In this document: one piece after another, positions 1 through 9,580 of the stretch
Layout of the letters: every line of letters begins with the position of its first letter
Numbering within the stretch: the stretch's first letter is position 1
NCBI GenBank assembly: GCA_016463705.1
Contig: JAEMQU010000005.1
Coordinates: 1-64,000, forward strand
DNA length: 64,000 nucleotides
Direction: 5' to 3'
From: Opitutales bacterium
GTDB taxonomy: Bacteria; Verrucomicrobiota; Verrucomicrobiia; Opitutales; UBA953
The notes under the pieces: model-generated
The model's database searches: none
What the model was told of the DNA's origin: nothing
The model's input: the letters and a program-made list of their open reading frames with translations, nothing else
Position numbers and translations under genes: made by a program

Positions 1-56
1 CACAGGACTTAATCAAAACCCTAAGCGATAAAGTGTCAACGGGGCAAAGAGATTGC

Positions 57-1610
57 CTACTCCCACTCAATCGTAGCGGGCGGTTTCGACGAAACATCAT
101 AGACCACGCGATTGATGCCCTTAACTTCATTAATAATTCGGGTAGAGGCGCGTTGTAAAACATCGTAAGGTAAACGCGCCCAATCGGCTGTCATCGCATC
201 TGAAGAGGTAACTGCTCGCAGAGCACAGACGTTATCATAGGTGCGGCCATCGCCCATCACACCTACACTCCGCACGGGAAGGAAAACCGCGAAGGCCTGC
301 CAGACTTTGCTGTAGTTTCCAGACGTTCTTAATTCGTTAATAAAAATATCATCAGCTCGACGAAGAATCTCCAGTCGCTCAGGAGTAATATCTCCACAAA
401 TACGCACTGCTAATCCCGGACCCGGGAAAGGATGACGCCAAACCATCTCTTTAGGTAAACCTAAGGCTTCACCCAAAGCTCGAACTTCATCCTTAAATAA
501 CTCACGCAATGGCTCGAGGAGTTTTAATTTCATGCGCTTAGGCAGGCCGCCTACGTTGTGGTGACTCTTAATTGTCACCGCTGGTCCGCCGCCTGGTGAA
601 ATCGATTCAATGACATCAGGATATAGCGTGCCTTGCGCTAAGAACTCTACTTTACCTTTTTTGGCTAGGTCTTTTACGGAGCGATCAAAGACAGCAATAA
701 ATTCGCGTCCGATAATTTTACGTTTCTTCTCCGGATCTCTCACGCCTTTTAGCTTTTTCAAAAAGATAGCTGACGCATCGACGACGCGGAGATCCACTTT
801 AAATTTTCCGCGGAACATTTTTTCTACCTGCTGACGCTCACCTAGGCGGAGCAAGCCATTATCCACAAACACGCAGGTGAGTTGCTTACCAATCGCTTTT
901 TGAATGAGGGCTGCAGCGACCGATGAATCAACGCCACCAGATAATCCTAAAATGACGTGAGAATCTCCCACCTTATTCCGAATATCTTCAATGGCGGTTT
1001 GAACGTAATCCCCCATCACCCAATTCGGCTTACATTTACAAATACGGAATAAAAAGTTTTTGATAATTTCTAAGCCACGCTCCGAGTGAGCTACTTCGGG
1101 GTGAAATTGAATGCCGTAAAATCTCCGGCGAGTATCTTCAACGACCGCATTGTTAGAATTCTCCGTACCCGCTACGGCGTGAAAGCCTTTAGGCAAGCGC
1201 GTCACTTTATCCCCGTGCGAATTCCAAACACGCAAAGGTGATTTTAAACCGTGTAAGAGTTCAGACTTCTTCGGACGGAAAGAGAGCATGCCATGGCCGT
1301 ATTCGCGATGCTGACTGCTGGCTACTTGGCCGCCCAACATTTCACCCATCAACTGCACTCCGTAGCAAATACCGAGAATCGGTAATCCCATTTCAAATAT
1401 TTCTGATTGAGGACGAGGGGATCCTTTAGCTTTAACACTTGAAGGGCCGCCTGAAAAAATCACGCCAATGATCCCGTCTGCGCGGAGGGTTTCCGCAGAG
1501 ACATCGAACGCATAGATGCGGGAGTGAACATTGCATTCACGGACGCGACGGGCGATGACCTTGGTAAGCTGTGAACCAAAATCAAGAATAGCGATGGACC
1601 GTTGATTCAT
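57..1610 (-). CDS. guaA: GMP synthase (glutamine-hydrolysing)
   Basis: Converts XMP to GMP using glutamine and ATP, the last step of guanine nucleotide synthesis in the cytoplasm. The N-terminal class I amidotransferase domain has the nucleophile Cys82 (GICYGVQ) with His170 and Glu172 (FHPEVAHS). The ATP-pyrophosphatase domain carries the P-loop SGGVDSS at about residues 224-230, and the C-terminal dimerisation domain ends in the usual PPATIEWE. At 517 residues it is full length. It starts 14 bases after the stop of a small zinc-ribbon gene, so the two are probably co-transcribed. Only 56 bases of the window lie downstream, and they show nothing. Confidence 0.97.
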   Translation of the reverse strand: MNQRSIAILDFGSQLTKVIARRVRECNVHSRIYAFDVSAETLRADGIIGVIFSGGPSSVKAKGSPRPQSEIFEMGLPILGICYGVQLMGEMLGGQVASSQHREYGHGMLSFRPKKSELLHGLKSPLRVWNSHGDKVTRLPKGFHAVAGTENSNNAVVEDTRRRFYGIQFHPEVAHSERGLEIIKNFLFRICKCKPNWVMGDYVQTAIEDIRNKVGDSHVILGLSGGVDSSVAAALIQKAIGKQLTCVFVDNGLLRLGERQQVEKMFRGKFKVDLRVVDASAIFLKKLKGVRDPEKKRKIIGREFIAVFDRSVKDLAKKGKVEFLAQGTLYPDVIESISPGGGPAVTIKSHHNVGGLPKRMKLKLLEPLRELFKDEVRALGEALGLPKEMVWRHPFPGPGLAVRICGDITPERLEILRRADDIFINELRTSGNYSKVWQAFAVFLPVRSVGVMGDGRTYDNVCALRAVTSSDAMTADWARLPYDVLQRASTRIINEVKGINRVVYDVSSKPPATIEWE

Positions 1611-1624
1611 AAAAATGATTTAGG

Positions 1625-1861
1625 TTAAAATTTGAGACGGGCGTTATTCCAGCCACATTGCGGACAGGAGGCCTCTGCTCGACGACGTGGGCGGACGTAG
1701 GTAAAACTGCAACGGGTGCAGGAAAAAACAGAGCTTAAGCGACGGTGATCCGAAAGCAGTGCGTCGCGTCGGTCGTACCAAAATTGCAGAAAGAAAAGCG
1801 CCCCAATAACCGCGGCAACGAGACAGGCCAAAAAGACATCGAGGTCGATAGGCTGAAGCAT
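1625..1861 (-). CDS. small membrane-anchored zinc-ribbon protein
   Basis: This 78-residue protein is of unknown function. Residues about 8-28 form one hydrophobic membrane segment. A basic linker follows, then a four-cysteine ribbon made of CTRC and CPQC separated by 16 residues, expected to bind zinc. The gene lies between the terminator of the ribosomal array and guaA, 14 bases ahead of the latter. A TAATTT sequence lies 6 bases before the ATG and could be a -10 box for a leaderless start, although the -35 side is poor. The coding status rests on the intact paired CxxC motifs; the role cannot be deduced. Confidence 0.7.
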   Translation of the reverse strand: MLQPIDLDVFLACLVAAVIGALFFLQFWYDRRDALLSDHRRLSSVFSCTRCSFTYVRPRRRAEASCPQCGWNNARLKF

Positions 1862-1884
1862 GGTTGAAAATTAGGGGTTTTGAT

Positions 1885-1926
1885 TAAAAAAGCGAGACGC
1901 GTCACTAGGAACAATGACGCGTCTCG
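1885..1926 (-). terminator. intrinsic terminator of the ribosomal protein array
   Basis: A perfect 12-bp inverted repeat (1893-1904 with 1915-1926, arm CGAGACGCGTCA) with a 10-base loop is followed on the minus strand by GC and six T residues. It lies 21 bases beyond the rplQ stop codon and ends the long co-oriented run from rpsL to rplQ. It is the clearest factor-independent terminator in the window. Confidence 0.9.
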
Positions 1927-1947
1927 TTAAGTTTATGTTTTTAGTGC

Positions 1948-2415
1948 TTAGGCAGTGGCTGCTGACGCTTCTTCCTTAGCAACCTTAGGCTTACGTGCAG
2001 TTTTAGCCTTAGGTGTTAAAGCGGGAGCTTTGTCATCTTTACCGACTAACTCGATGAGCGCAGTTTCAGCAGCGTCGCCCTTACGGACGTTCAGCTTGTA
2101 GATACGCGTGAAGCCACCATTGCGAGTCATGAACTGCTTAACCCGTTCTTTGAAAAGAAGGTTGGCAGCGGATTCATCGCGTAAGCGAGCCATGGCCAAA
2201 CGATAATAGTGCAACTTGACGCTCTTGTCGGCGGACTGTTCAGCCTTCTTAGCGAGCGTGATTAAACGTTCGGCGAAAGGACGGACAGCACGGGCGCGGG
2301 AGAGCGTGGTGGTGATGCGAGCATTCTTGATGAGTGCTGCAGCCAGATTGGCGACGAGTGAACGACGGTGGGCGGTTTTGACGCCGAGGACGTTATGGTG
2401 AGAGCGGTGACGCAT
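1948..2415 (-). CDS. rplQ: 50S ribosomal protein L17
   Basis: Large-subunit protein at the polypeptide exit region. The family core (MRHRSHHNVLGVKTAHRR at the N-terminus) occupies roughly residues 1-120. The remaining 35 residues are a lysine/alanine/proline-rich tail that extends the protein to 155 residues, against about 120-130 in most bacteria. It is the last gene of the alpha-operon part, 15 bases after rpoA, and is followed by a strong terminator. Confidence 0.96.
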   Translation of the reverse strand: MRHRSHHNVLGVKTAHRRSLVANLAAALIKNARITTTLSRARAVRPFAERLITLAKKAEQSADKSVKLHYYRLAMARLRDESAANLLFKERVKQFMTRNGGFTRIYKLNVRKGDAAETALIELVGKDDKAPALTPKAKTARKPKVAKEEASAATA

Positions 2416-2430
2416 GATCTGATTTCTCGA

Positions 2431-3447
2431 TTACGAGTTTACACCTTTATCTAATAAGCGCTCATCAATTTTCTGTCCGAGAGACAGACCCAATTGCTCG
2501 AGCTTAGCTTTAATTTCGTTAAGGGACTTCTTACCGAAGTTGCGGTACTTGAGCATCTCTTGTTCGGACTTCATTGCGAGTTCGCCGACCGTGTTGATGT
2601 TCGCGTTGTTCAAGCAGTTAGCGGCACGAACGGAAAGTTCGATTTCGTTAACGGACATGTTAAGTAATTTACGGAGGCGATTAGCTTCTTCGCTCACTTC
2701 AGATTTACCTGATTCGAATTCAACCGGATCGGTTGATACGGTATCAAATACCGCGAGGTGGTGACGGAGGATAGCCGACGCTTCTTTTAAAGCTTCGTCT
2801 GGAGTAATACGACCATCAGTCGAAATCTCTAAAACGAGTTTATCGTAATCGGTCATTTGACCAACACGGGTGCTCTCCACTGCGTACTTTACTAAAGTGA
2901 CAGGGGAGAAAAGTGAATCAACAGGAATGGAACCGATGGACTGTTCAGCTTTTTTGTTTTCTTCAGCGGATGCCCAGCTACGTCCAACGCTTACTTCTAC
3001 TTCAGCAGTGAAAGTACGCTTACGGTCGATGGTGCAAATGACGGTGTCAGGATTGACCACTGAAACTGAACCAGTCTTGTTTTCGAAAACGATGTCCGAA
3101 GCTTTAACCACTCCGGTTTTGTTAACGTCGATACGACCTTTGAAAGATTCGCGCTTATTCGCTTCAGTGCGAATACGAACTTTCTTAAGGTTGAGAACGA
3201 TTTCGGTGACGTCTTCAACGACGCCATCGATTGGTTGAAACTCATGCTGCACTCCTTCGATCATCACTGCGGAAATAGCAGCGCCCTCGATAGAGCTGAG
3301 GAGCACGCGACGCAGCGAGTTGCCAATCGTGTGGCCGAAACCGGCCTCGAATGGCTCTGCGAAGTAGCGAGCAAAAGTGGGGGTGGATGAGGATTCCTCT
3401 TTTTTGAGGCCCTTGGGTAGTTCGAATTTTCCGAGGCGCTTGGTCAT
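2431..3447 (-). CDS. rpoA: DNA-directed RNA polymerase subunit alpha
   Basis: The alpha subunit nucleates RNA polymerase assembly and contacts promoter UP elements and activators. Residues 1-235 form the dimerisation domain (IGNSLRRVLLSSIEGAA). The C-terminal helix-hairpin-helix domain is visible as LSVRAANCLNNANI and LKYRNFGKKSLNEIKAKL. I place the start at the ATG at 3447 (MTKRLGKFELP, 338 residues). The frame stays open to 3585, but the longer form would overlap rpsD by about 100 bases and adds residues unlike the family. The spacer to rpsD is 37 bases and has no Shine-Dalgarno sequence. Confidence 0.96.
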   Translation of the reverse strand: MTKRLGKFELPKGLKKEESSSTPTFARYFAEPFEAGFGHTIGNSLRRVLLSSIEGAAISAVMIEGVQHEFQPIDGVVEDVTEIVLNLKKVRIRTEANKRESFKGRIDVNKTGVVKASDIVFENKTGSVSVVNPDTVICTIDRKRTFTAEVEVSVGRSWASAEENKKAEQSIGSIPVDSLFSPVTLVKYAVESTRVGQMTDYDKLVLEISTDGRITPDEALKEASAILRHHLAVFDTVSTDPVEFESGKSEVSEEANRLRKLLNMSVNEIELSVRAANCLNNANINTVGELAMKSEQEMLKYRNFGKKSLNEIKAKLEQLGLSLGQKIDERLLDKGVNS

Positions 3448-3484
3448 GTCTTGTAGTAGTTGGTTGTTTTGGTTGGCGGTTGGA

Positions 3485-4093
3485 TCAGCGGCTGTAGAAT
3501 TCAACGATGATCTGAACATTGATGTCGCGTGATAGTTCTTCCTTCGCTGGCTCACGGACCATTTGTCCTTTGAGTTGTTCAGCAACGGTGACTAACCAAG
3601 CAGGAACAACACGACCTTGGCCTTCTTCGATGGCACGGGTAGCGAGTTGTTTAGAAGAGGTGCGATCACGAATCTCAATTTCGTGTCCAGGAGCTACGGT
3701 AAAGCTAGCGACGTCTACTTTATGGCCGTCGATGCGGACGTGTCCGTGAGAGACGAGCTGACGAGCAGCGGAGCGGGAGTTAGCAAAACCAAGACGATAG
3801 ACAACGTTGTCTAAACGAGTTTCGAGAATGCGGAGGAAATTATCACCAGCGACACCACCCATACGCTTAGCGCGTTCGAAGGATAAGCGGAACTGTTTCT
3901 CAGTCAGGCCGTACATCATACGGAGTTTTTGTTTTTCATTAAGACCAACACCATACTCCGAAACTTTTCGGCGGGTGGTCTTACCGTGGATACCGGGTGG
4001 GTATGGACGGCGTTCCTCACCTTTGGAGGTGGGGAAGATATTTTGGCCAAAGCGACGATTCAGCTTGGTCGTGGGTCCTGTGTAACGAGACAT
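3485..4093 (-). CDS. rpsD: 30S ribosomal protein S4
   Basis: Primary 16S rRNA-binding protein that starts 30S body assembly. In many bacteria it is also the translational repressor of the alpha operon. It is full length at 202 residues, with the N-terminal segment SRYTGPTTKLNRRFGQNIF and an S4 RNA-binding fold around residues 90-155 (LDNVVYRLGFANSRSAARQLVSHGH). It lies between rpsK and rpoA in the usual alpha-operon order. Confidence 0.97.
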   Translation of the reverse strand: MSRYTGPTTKLNRRFGQNIFPTSKGEERRPYPPGIHGKTTRRKVSEYGVGLNEKQKLRMMYGLTEKQFRLSFERAKRMGGVAGDNFLRILETRLDNVVYRLGFANSRSAARQLVSHGHVRIDGHKVDVASFTVAPGHEIEIRDRTSSKQLATRAIEEGQGRVVPAWLVTVAEQLKGQMVREPAKEELSRDINVQIIVEFYSR

Positions 4094-4169
4094 GATTTAT
4101 TATTTTTGGTATTTGTGGCGGATGATAGTACCCGCCCGGTTTGCCATAGCCGGACGGTAAGTCGAAAAA

Positions 4170-4721
4170 TTAAACGCGGCGACGCTTCGGAGGGCGGCAA
4201 CCGTTATGAGGAATTGGAGTCGTATCGAGAATCGAGGTAACATTGAGTCCGAGAACTTGGAGCGCACGAATCGCACTGTCGCGACCCATACCTGGACCCT
4301 TAACACGTACCGAAATATCTTTTAATCCGTGAGCCATCGCTAACTTGGCGGCTTCTTGGCAAACGACTTGGGCGGCGTACGCAGTAGATTTGCGGGAACC
4401 ACGGAATTGGTGACGACCAGCAGAACCCCAAGAGATCACATTACCATTGGTATCCGTAATCGTAACTTTGGTGTTATTGAAGGTAGCTAAAATATGGCAG
4501 ATTCCGACGGTGATATTTTTGGAACCTTTGGCGCGACGAACTTTAATTTCGCCGATGTCTTCGCCTAATAATTCTTTCGCAGTAATTTCTTTACGCTCTG
4601 GTGGGGTGGCCTCCGCTGCAACAGGTGCAACTACTTCAGGAGCAACCGCAGGGGCGGCCGCTTCAGGTGACGCAGCTTTAGGCTTACGTACTTTAGGAGT
4701 CTTGGGTGCTTCTTCGCTCAT
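4170..4721 (-). CDS. rpsK: 30S ribosomal protein S11 with N-terminal extension
   Basis: Platform protein of the small subunit near the mRNA exit and anti-Shine-Dalgarno region. The conserved core (residues about 66-183, [20 protein letters not shown] to the basic end CRPPKRRRV) is standard. It is preceded by about 60 residues rich in Ala, Pro, Glu and Val, which raises the length to 183 against about 129. The extension starts with MSEE, as does that of S5 in the same cluster. No internal Met near the core offers a shorter start, so the extension is probably real. Confidence 0.94.
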   Translation of the reverse strand: MSEEAPKTPKVRKPKAASPEAAAPAVAPEVVAPVAAEATPPERKEITAKELLGEDIGEIKVRRAKGSKNITVGICHILATFNNTKVTITDTNGNVISWGSAGRHQFRGSRKSTAYAAQVVCQEAAKLAMAHGLKDISVRVKGPGMGRDSAIRALQVLGLNVTSILDTTPIPHNGCRPPKRRRV

Positions 4722-4748
4722 CGTAAAATTAGTTTAGTTATTTAAAGA

Positions 4749-5129
4749 TTATTTAGAAGGAGCTGCGGCAACGCCGACGGTCTTACGCTTACCCTTACGT
4801 GTACGAGCATTAGTACGTGTACGTTGACCACGAACGGGAAGTCCGCGGAAGTGACGAAGACCACGATAACATTTTACCGCTTGGAGACGCTTGAGATTTT
4901 GTGCAATATCGCGACGTAAATCACCTTCACACTTGTAACCCATACGAACGATGTACTCGACGATTTTATTTAATTGCTCCTCCGAGAGATTCGAAGCGCG
5001 CATGGCGGGATCGAAGCCGAGAGCTTCGCAAATTTCTGTGGCACGGCGGGGGCCGATACCATAGATGTAGCGAAGCGAGTACTCTACTTTTTTGTTGTTG
5101 GGTATATCTACTCCGAGGATTCGTGGCAT
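4749..5129 (-). CDS. rpsM: 30S ribosomal protein S13
   Basis: Head protein contacting the large subunit through bridges B1a and B1b and the P-site tRNA. The ATG at 5129 gives [19 protein letters not shown] and 126 residues with the helix-hairpin-helix [10 protein letters not shown] and the basic tail [20 protein letters not shown]. The frame is open 69 bases further upstream, but those residues are not family-like. Neither infA nor rpmJ, often found just upstream of rpsM, fits in the 78 bases before map. Confidence 0.96.
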   Translation of the reverse strand: MPRILGVDIPNNKKVEYSLRYIYGIGPRRATEICEALGFDPAMRASNLSEEQLNKIVEYIVRMGYKCEGDLRRDIAQNLKRLQAVKCYRGLRHFRGLPVRGQRTRTNARTRKGKRKTVGVAAAPSK

Positions 5130-5207
5130 AGGGTCCGGGCTGTTTAGAAGGTGGGAAAGAGGTCGGAACTTGTGGGTTCTTGGGGGATTTGAAAGCAAAA
5201 AATTGAG

Positions 5208-5969
5208 TTAAGGTAAGGTTAGTATTTCCGCACCCTTTTCGGTCACCATCACGGTGTGCTCAAAATGGGCAGAAACCTTGCCATCTGCGGTCCGGGCAGT
5301 CCATCCATCGGCTCCCATAATGATCTTAGGCGAGCCTAAATTAACCATGGGCTCGATTGCTAAGCACATACCAGCCAATAACTTAGGTCCAGTACCTGCC
5401 TTGCCGAAGTTAGGAATCTGAGGTTCCTCGTGCATTTTTCGTCCTACGCCATGGCCAACGAAGTCCCGGACGATGCCATACCCCCCTGGGCTAAGGGAGG
5501 CCTGGATGGCGGCTGAGATATCCCCTACCCGATTTCCGGGTCGGACGGCGGCGATGCCGGCATGAAGGGCTTTTTCGGTCTCAACACAGAGAGCTTTAGC
5601 TTCGGGGCTGACCTTACCGATGGTGATGGTTCGAGCGTTGTCGCCGATAAATCCATCGCGACGAACGACGACATCTAAAGAAACCAAATCACCGTCGCGG
5701 ATAATTCGGCTGGGCGATCCGATTCCGTGAACGACCTCATCGTTGAGCGAAATACAAACGTATCCCGGATAAGTTAAACCGCCGACAACATATCCGTAGC
5801 AGGCGCTTTCACAGCCGTGACGTAACAGTAAACCACGCGCGGCGGAATCTAAACCAGCGGTAGAAATTCCCGGAACCACGAGGCTGACTAAGTCCTGTAA
5901 AACACGAGCAGCGGCACTGCATGCAGCCCGCATTCGTTTTACTTCATCATCAGACTTCAAATCAATCAT
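5208..5969 (-). CDS. map: methionine aminopeptidase, type I
   Basis: Removes the initiator methionine from nascent proteins. The pita-bread fold shows the metal ligands: Asp in SLDVVV, Asp in GDNARTI, His in VGHGVGR, Glu in AIEPMV and Glu in FEHTVMV. Length 253 is usual for type I enzymes without the SH3 zinc extension. It lies 9 bases after secY. adk, which often separates the two, is absent. Confidence 0.96.
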   Translation of the reverse strand: MIDLKSDDEVKRMRAACSAAARVLQDLVSLVVPGISTAGLDSAARGLLLRHGCESACYGYVVGGLTYPGYVCISLNDEVVHGIGSPSRIIRDGDLVSLDVVVRRDGFIGDNARTITIGKVSPEAKALCVETEKALHAGIAAVRPGNRVGDISAAIQASLSPGGYGIVRDFVGHGVGRKMHEEPQIPNFGKAGTGPKLLAGMCLAIEPMVNLGSPKIIMGADGWTARTADGKVSAHFEHTVMVTEKGAEILTLP

Positions 5970-5978
5970 TCCGAAAAC

Positions 5979-7505
5979 TTACTTAACAAAAGATTCCCAG
6001 TGACTAGCTACCCATGCAGCTATACCGAGAAAGAAAATTGTGAGACAAATCTTGGGCATCGAACCTAAAGCAGATTCTTCCCCTCCATTACGAATACCTG
6101 ATTGAGGAACGGGCAAGCTGCCGATGCGACCTTTCTTCAAGAATCCTTCATAATTACTTTGCAGAAGATACGTTTCAATTTGGCGCATGGTGTCCAACAT
6201 CACACCCACAGTAATTAGTCCACCCGTACCGCCTAAGAAACTGGCCAGACGCATCGGGAATCCTAATTGGAAAGTGAAGAGGTCGGGCATCAACGCGATA
6301 ATGAGAAGGAATAACGAACCGGCCACGGTCAAACGGGTCATCACGAAGTCGAGGAACTGCGCGGTATGTTCGCCAGGACGCACTCCAAGAATGTAACCAT
6401 TATTCTTTTTCAGATCGTCCGCGATTTGCACCGGGCGGAACATAATAGAAATCCAGAAGTAACTGAATCCGAAGATTAAGACCGCGTAGGAAATATAATG
6501 GAACCATCCTTGTGTTTGAAATACTCCCGCCCAGTCATGGAGAAAACCTAAAGTCGGCGTAAGGGTGCTTAACGGATTAAGCAACATCGGCGGGAAACTT
6601 AAAATCGCTCCCGCGAAAATCACCGGCATCACGCCCGCATAATTTACTTTAAGCGGTAAATAGTTGGATTGGGCGCCGTACATTTTACGGCCGACCATGC
6701 GTTGTGCGTATTGAATAGAGATTTTGCGAACCGCTTGGTTGATTGCCACCATCGCCGCCGTCACGAGAGCGAATAAAATAATCATGCCGACGGCCTTTTC
6801 CCAGCCTTGTCCACTGGCTTCAGCCGCGCCAATCTTACCACCAAACGCGACGCTTACGAATGAGGTGATCGCCCCTGGAATATCAGCCAAAATACCGATC
6901 GTGATTAAAACGGATGTACCATTACCAATGCCGCGTTGGGTGATTTGTTCACCCAGCCAAAGCATGACAATCGAACCCGCGGTTAAGAGACAAATCCCGA
7001 GCAAGACGAAAAGGGTTTTGCTTTCCATCACGACAATGGTGCCCGTGAAATTTCCAAGTCCTAAAGCCTGTCCAACTTTTCCAGGATTACAAAAAGCGCC
7101 GAGCAACAAGCCCGATTGAACGAGAGCGATGGCGATGGTGAGGTAGCGAGAGTACTGCGCGATTTTTTGACGACCGACATCACCCTCTTGTTGTAAACGG
7201 GCGATGGAAGGAACGACGGCTGACATCAGCTGCATAATAATCGATGCACTGATGTAGGGCATGATGCCTAAAGAGAAAATCGCACCTTTGAGCAACGCAC
7301 CACCCGTGAACATGTTATACATGGCAACCACTCCACCCGATGCTTGATCGGCCATCGAGTTGTAGTAATCTAAAATATCTTTTGGATCGATACCCGGTAA
7401 AGGGATATTCGCTCCAATTCGGGCAACGAAAATAAGGGCTACCGTCACAATAAGACGGGCCCTTAGTTCAGGTATCCTCCAGCAATTGGCGAAGGCCGAA
7501 AACAT
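5979..7505 (-). CDS. secY: preprotein translocase subunit SecY
   Basis: Central pore subunit of the SecYEG channel in the inner membrane. The sequence starts with the amphipathic helix and IPLPGID motif of the family and shows about ten membrane segments, including MYNMFTGGALLKGAIFSLGI (plug region) and QRGIGNGTSVLI. At 508 residues it is longer than the roughly 440 of Escherichia coli; extra residues lie in periplasmic and cytoplasmic loops such as GKIGAAEASGQGWEK. It follows rplO by 17 bases, the classic spc order. Confidence 0.96.
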   Translation of the reverse strand: MFSAFANCWRIPELRARLIVTVALIFVARIGANIPLPGIDPKDILDYYNSMADQASGGVVAMYNMFTGGALLKGAIFSLGIMPYISASIIMQLMSAVVPSIARLQQEGDVGRQKIAQYSRYLTIAIALVQSGLLLGAFCNPGKVGQALGLGNFTGTIVVMESKTLFVLLGICLLTAGSIVMLWLGEQITQRGIGNGTSVLITIGILADIPGAITSFVSVAFGGKIGAAEASGQGWEKAVGMIILFALVTAAMVAINQAVRKISIQYAQRMVGRKMYGAQSNYLPLKVNYAGVMPVIFAGAILSFPPMLLNPLSTLTPTLGFLHDWAGVFQTQGWFHYISYAVLIFGFSYFWISIMFRPVQIADDLKKNNGYILGVRPGEHTAQFLDFVMTRLTVAGSLFLLIIALMPDLFTFQLGFPMRLASFLGGTGGLITVGVMLDTMRQIETYLLQSNYEGFLKKGRIGSLPVPQSGIRNGGEESALGSMPKICLTIFFLGIAAWVASHWESFVK

Positions 7506-7522
7506 CGCGGAGGGTCGGGAGG

Positions 7523-7978
7523 TTATTCAGCTGCGGCAACCGCGAGCTCCACTACCTTACCACCAGCAGCTTCAATTTTCTTTTTAGCTGATTCGGAGAA
7601 ACGGTGAGCGGTGACAGTGACTGCACGCGTAATTTCGCCCGTGCCTAAAACTTTAAGCAGATCGACGTTTTTACGGATGATGCGTTCAGCTTTAAGTGAA
7701 GCGAGATCGATAGTTTTGCCCTTCAAGTCTTCGATGTCGCGTAAGTTGATTACAGCGTAGTCAATGCGGTTAACATTTTTGAAACCACGGTGAGGTAAAC
7801 GACGGTAGAGAGGCATTTGACCGCCTTCAAAACCTGGACGGTGACCGCCACCCGAACGCGCTTTCATACCTTTGTGACCGCGACCGGAGGTTTTACCGTG
7901 ACCGGAACCGCGCCCACGACCGAGCACTTTGTGGCGGTGGGTTGAACCTTTGATTTCTGGGAGAGAGTGAAGTTTCAT
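7523..7978 (-). CDS. rplO: 50S ribosomal protein L15
   Basis: Late-assembly large-subunit protein. The glycine-rich N-terminal region (GRGRGSGHGKTSGRGHKG) and KARSGGGHRPGFEGGQMPLYRRLP are diagnostic. It is full length at 151 residues. It lies directly after rpsE with a 15-base gap, so rpmD (L30), which occupies this place in many bacteria, is missing. Confidence 0.97.
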   Translation of the reverse strand: MKLHSLPEIKGSTHRHKVLGRGRGSGHGKTSGRGHKGMKARSGGGHRPGFEGGQMPLYRRLPHRGFKNVNRIDYAVINLRDIEDLKGKTIDLASLKAERIIRKNVDLLKVLGTGEITRAVTVTAHRFSESAKKKIEAAGGKVVELAVAAAE

Positions 7979-7993
7979 AAGTATAATTTAAGC

Positions 7994-8629
7994 TTAGCTG
8001 CGAAGAGTTTTAATTTGGGCGAGAGTGCGGAGTTGAGAAAGACCATCCAATGTCGCTTTAACAATCGCTTGAGGATTATTCGATCCCATCGATTTCGAGA
8101 GAACGTCTTTTAATCCGACCACTTCGAGAACAGCACGAACACCACCACCCGCGATTAAGCCGGTACCGGGAGCGGCTGGACGAAGCATAACAACGCCGCC
8201 GTCAGCACGACCAATCACTTCATGAGGAATGGTGTTATTGCGAAGATTGTAAGTAGCGAGAGCACGGTGAGCGCGATCAGTACCCTTGCGAATAGCATCA
8301 GGAACTTCTTTGGCTTTACCGTAACCTACGCCGACGCGACCTTTGCCGTCACCGGCAACCACGAGGGCCGCAAAATTAAAACGACGGCCACCCTTAACCA
8401 CTTTTGAACAGCGGTTAACGTGGACGACTTTGTCATTGAATTCAGAAGCAGCAGCTTCGTTGCGATTATCGCGACGAGGTGGGCGACCTTGTCCACCGCC
8501 TTGGCCACCTTGACCACGACGATTTCCTTGGCCACGACGATCTCCGCCTTGATTAGCAGGTGCATTAGCAGGCGCATTAGTAGGGGCCGGCGCGGGTGAT
8601 GCCGCTGCATTATTGGTTTCTTCGCTCAT
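7994..8629 (-). CDS. rpsE: 30S ribosomal protein S5 with N-terminal extension
   Basis: Small-subunit protein lining the mRNA entry channel and important for decoding accuracy. The dsRNA-binding-like core starts near residue 66 (VVHVNRCSKVVKGGRRFNFA) and continues through GDGKGRVGVGYGKAKEVPDA. The first 60 or so residues are low complexity, first Ala/Pro/Asn-rich and then Gly/Gln/Arg-rich. Total length is 211 against about 166 in Escherichia coli. The RGG-like Arg/Gly part may contact RNA; this is inference. Confidence 0.95.
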   Translation of the reverse strand: MSEETNNAAASPAPAPTNAPANAPANQGGDRRGQGNRRGQGGQGGGQGRPPRRDNRNEAAASEFNDKVVHVNRCSKVVKGGRRFNFAALVVAGDGKGRVGVGYGKAKEVPDAIRKGTDRAHRALATYNLRNNTIPHEVIGRADGGVVMLRPAAPGTGLIAGGGVRAVLEVVGLKDVLSKSMGSNNPQAIVKATLDGLSQLRTLAQIKTLRS

Positions 8630-8635
8630 GTAATT

Positions 8636-8998
8636 TTAGAAAATAAGTCCGGCTTTACGCACGGCGTCAGCAAATGATTTAACCGATCCGTGGTAGCGAC
8701 GACCTGCGCGGTCGAAGACCAGTGTGGTGAGGCCAGCAGCTTTTGCTTTTTCACCGAAAGCAACTCCGAAGTCCGCAGCACCCGCCACTGAAGGGCGAAG
8801 TTTTTTGCCACGTAATTCTTTGGAAGTGGTCGAAGTCGCAACGAGCGTTACACCACGATCATCGTCGATCGCTTGAGCGTAGAGATGGAGGTGGGTTAAC
8901 TTTAAAGCGAGGCGAGGACGGGCGGAGGTACCACGTACTGCTTTACGAATGCGCCAGCGGCGCTTCTGCATGAGTAAGTTCTTTTTGGAAAGTTTCAT
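8636..8998 (-). CDS. rplR: 50S ribosomal protein L18
   Basis: 5S rRNA-binding protein of the central protuberance. The 120-residue sequence carries the family pattern RRRWRIRKAVRGTSARPRLA near the N-terminus and ends in YHGSVKSFADAVRKAGLIF. It lies 6 bases upstream of rpsE and 20 bases after rplF, in normal spc order. Confidence 0.96.
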   Translation of the reverse strand: MKLSKKNLLMQKRRWRIRKAVRGTSARPRLALKLTHLHLYAQAIDDDRGVTLVATSTTSKELRGKKLRPSVAGAADFGVAFGEKAKAAGLTTLVFDRAGRRYHGSVKSFADAVRKAGLIF

Positions 8999-9018
8999 AA
9001 ATAAAAACGTTAAAAAAA

Positions 9019-9555
9019 TTAAGCAGTCTTCTTGCCTTCCTTACGGCGGACGAATTCGCCCTCAACGCGAACACCCTTACCTTTGTAAGGCTCAACAGGT
9101 TTGTAGAGTTTGATGGAAGCAGCGACTTGACCAACCATGTGGCGATCAGGACCGCTGATGACGAGCTTAGTGCCGTCGGTCACCACGACATTAACGCCCA
9201 CTGGAATAGTGTAACGAATGGGGTGAGAATAGCCTAAAGCTAAATCTAAAATATTACCCTTAAGGATGGCTTTGAAACCAACGCCTTCGATGAGTAAAGT
9301 TTTGGAGTAACCTTTTTCAACGCCTTCAACCATATTACGGATGATAGCGCGAGTGGTGCCGAAGAGAGCAGCAGCTTCTTTTTTCTCACTCAGATCGGCA
9401 ACTTGGACGACAGATTTGTCGACCGTAACTCCGATTTGAGAGGGAAATTTATGTGTGAGTTTCCCTTTGGGACCTTCAACAGAAACGGTTTGTCCAGACA
9501 CCGCTACTTTTACGTTAGCGGGGAAATTGACGGGTTGTTTACCAATGCGTGACAT
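9019..9555 (-). CDS. rplF: 50S ribosomal protein L6
   Basis: Binds helix 97 of 23S rRNA near the factor-binding site. I take the ATG at 9555 (MSRIGKQPVNFP, 178 residues) because the longer open frame to 9636 would overlap the end of rpsH. Two L6 repeats are visible, and the C-terminal GPDRHMVGQVAASI and PYKGKGVRVEGE motifs are standard. The 25-base spacer upstream contains the CCTCAACCCTC-type motif discussed in the findings. Confidence 0.96.
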   Translation of the reverse strand: MSRIGKQPVNFPANVKVAVSGQTVSVEGPKGKLTHKFPSQIGVTVDKSVVQVADLSEKKEAAALFGTTRAIIRNMVEGVEKGYSKTLLIEGVGFKAILKGNILDLALGYSHPIRYTIPVGVNVVVTDGTKLVISGPDRHMVGQVAASIKLYKPVEPYKGKGVRVEGEFVRRKEGKKTA

Positions 9556-9580
9556 AGATTTAAGTATTGAGGGTTGAGGG

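Noticed and set aside
3448..3585. N-terminal extension of rpoA into rpsD
   Set aside because: The extra 46 residues overlap rpsD and are unlike any alpha subunit; the ATG at 3447 gives the family N-terminus.
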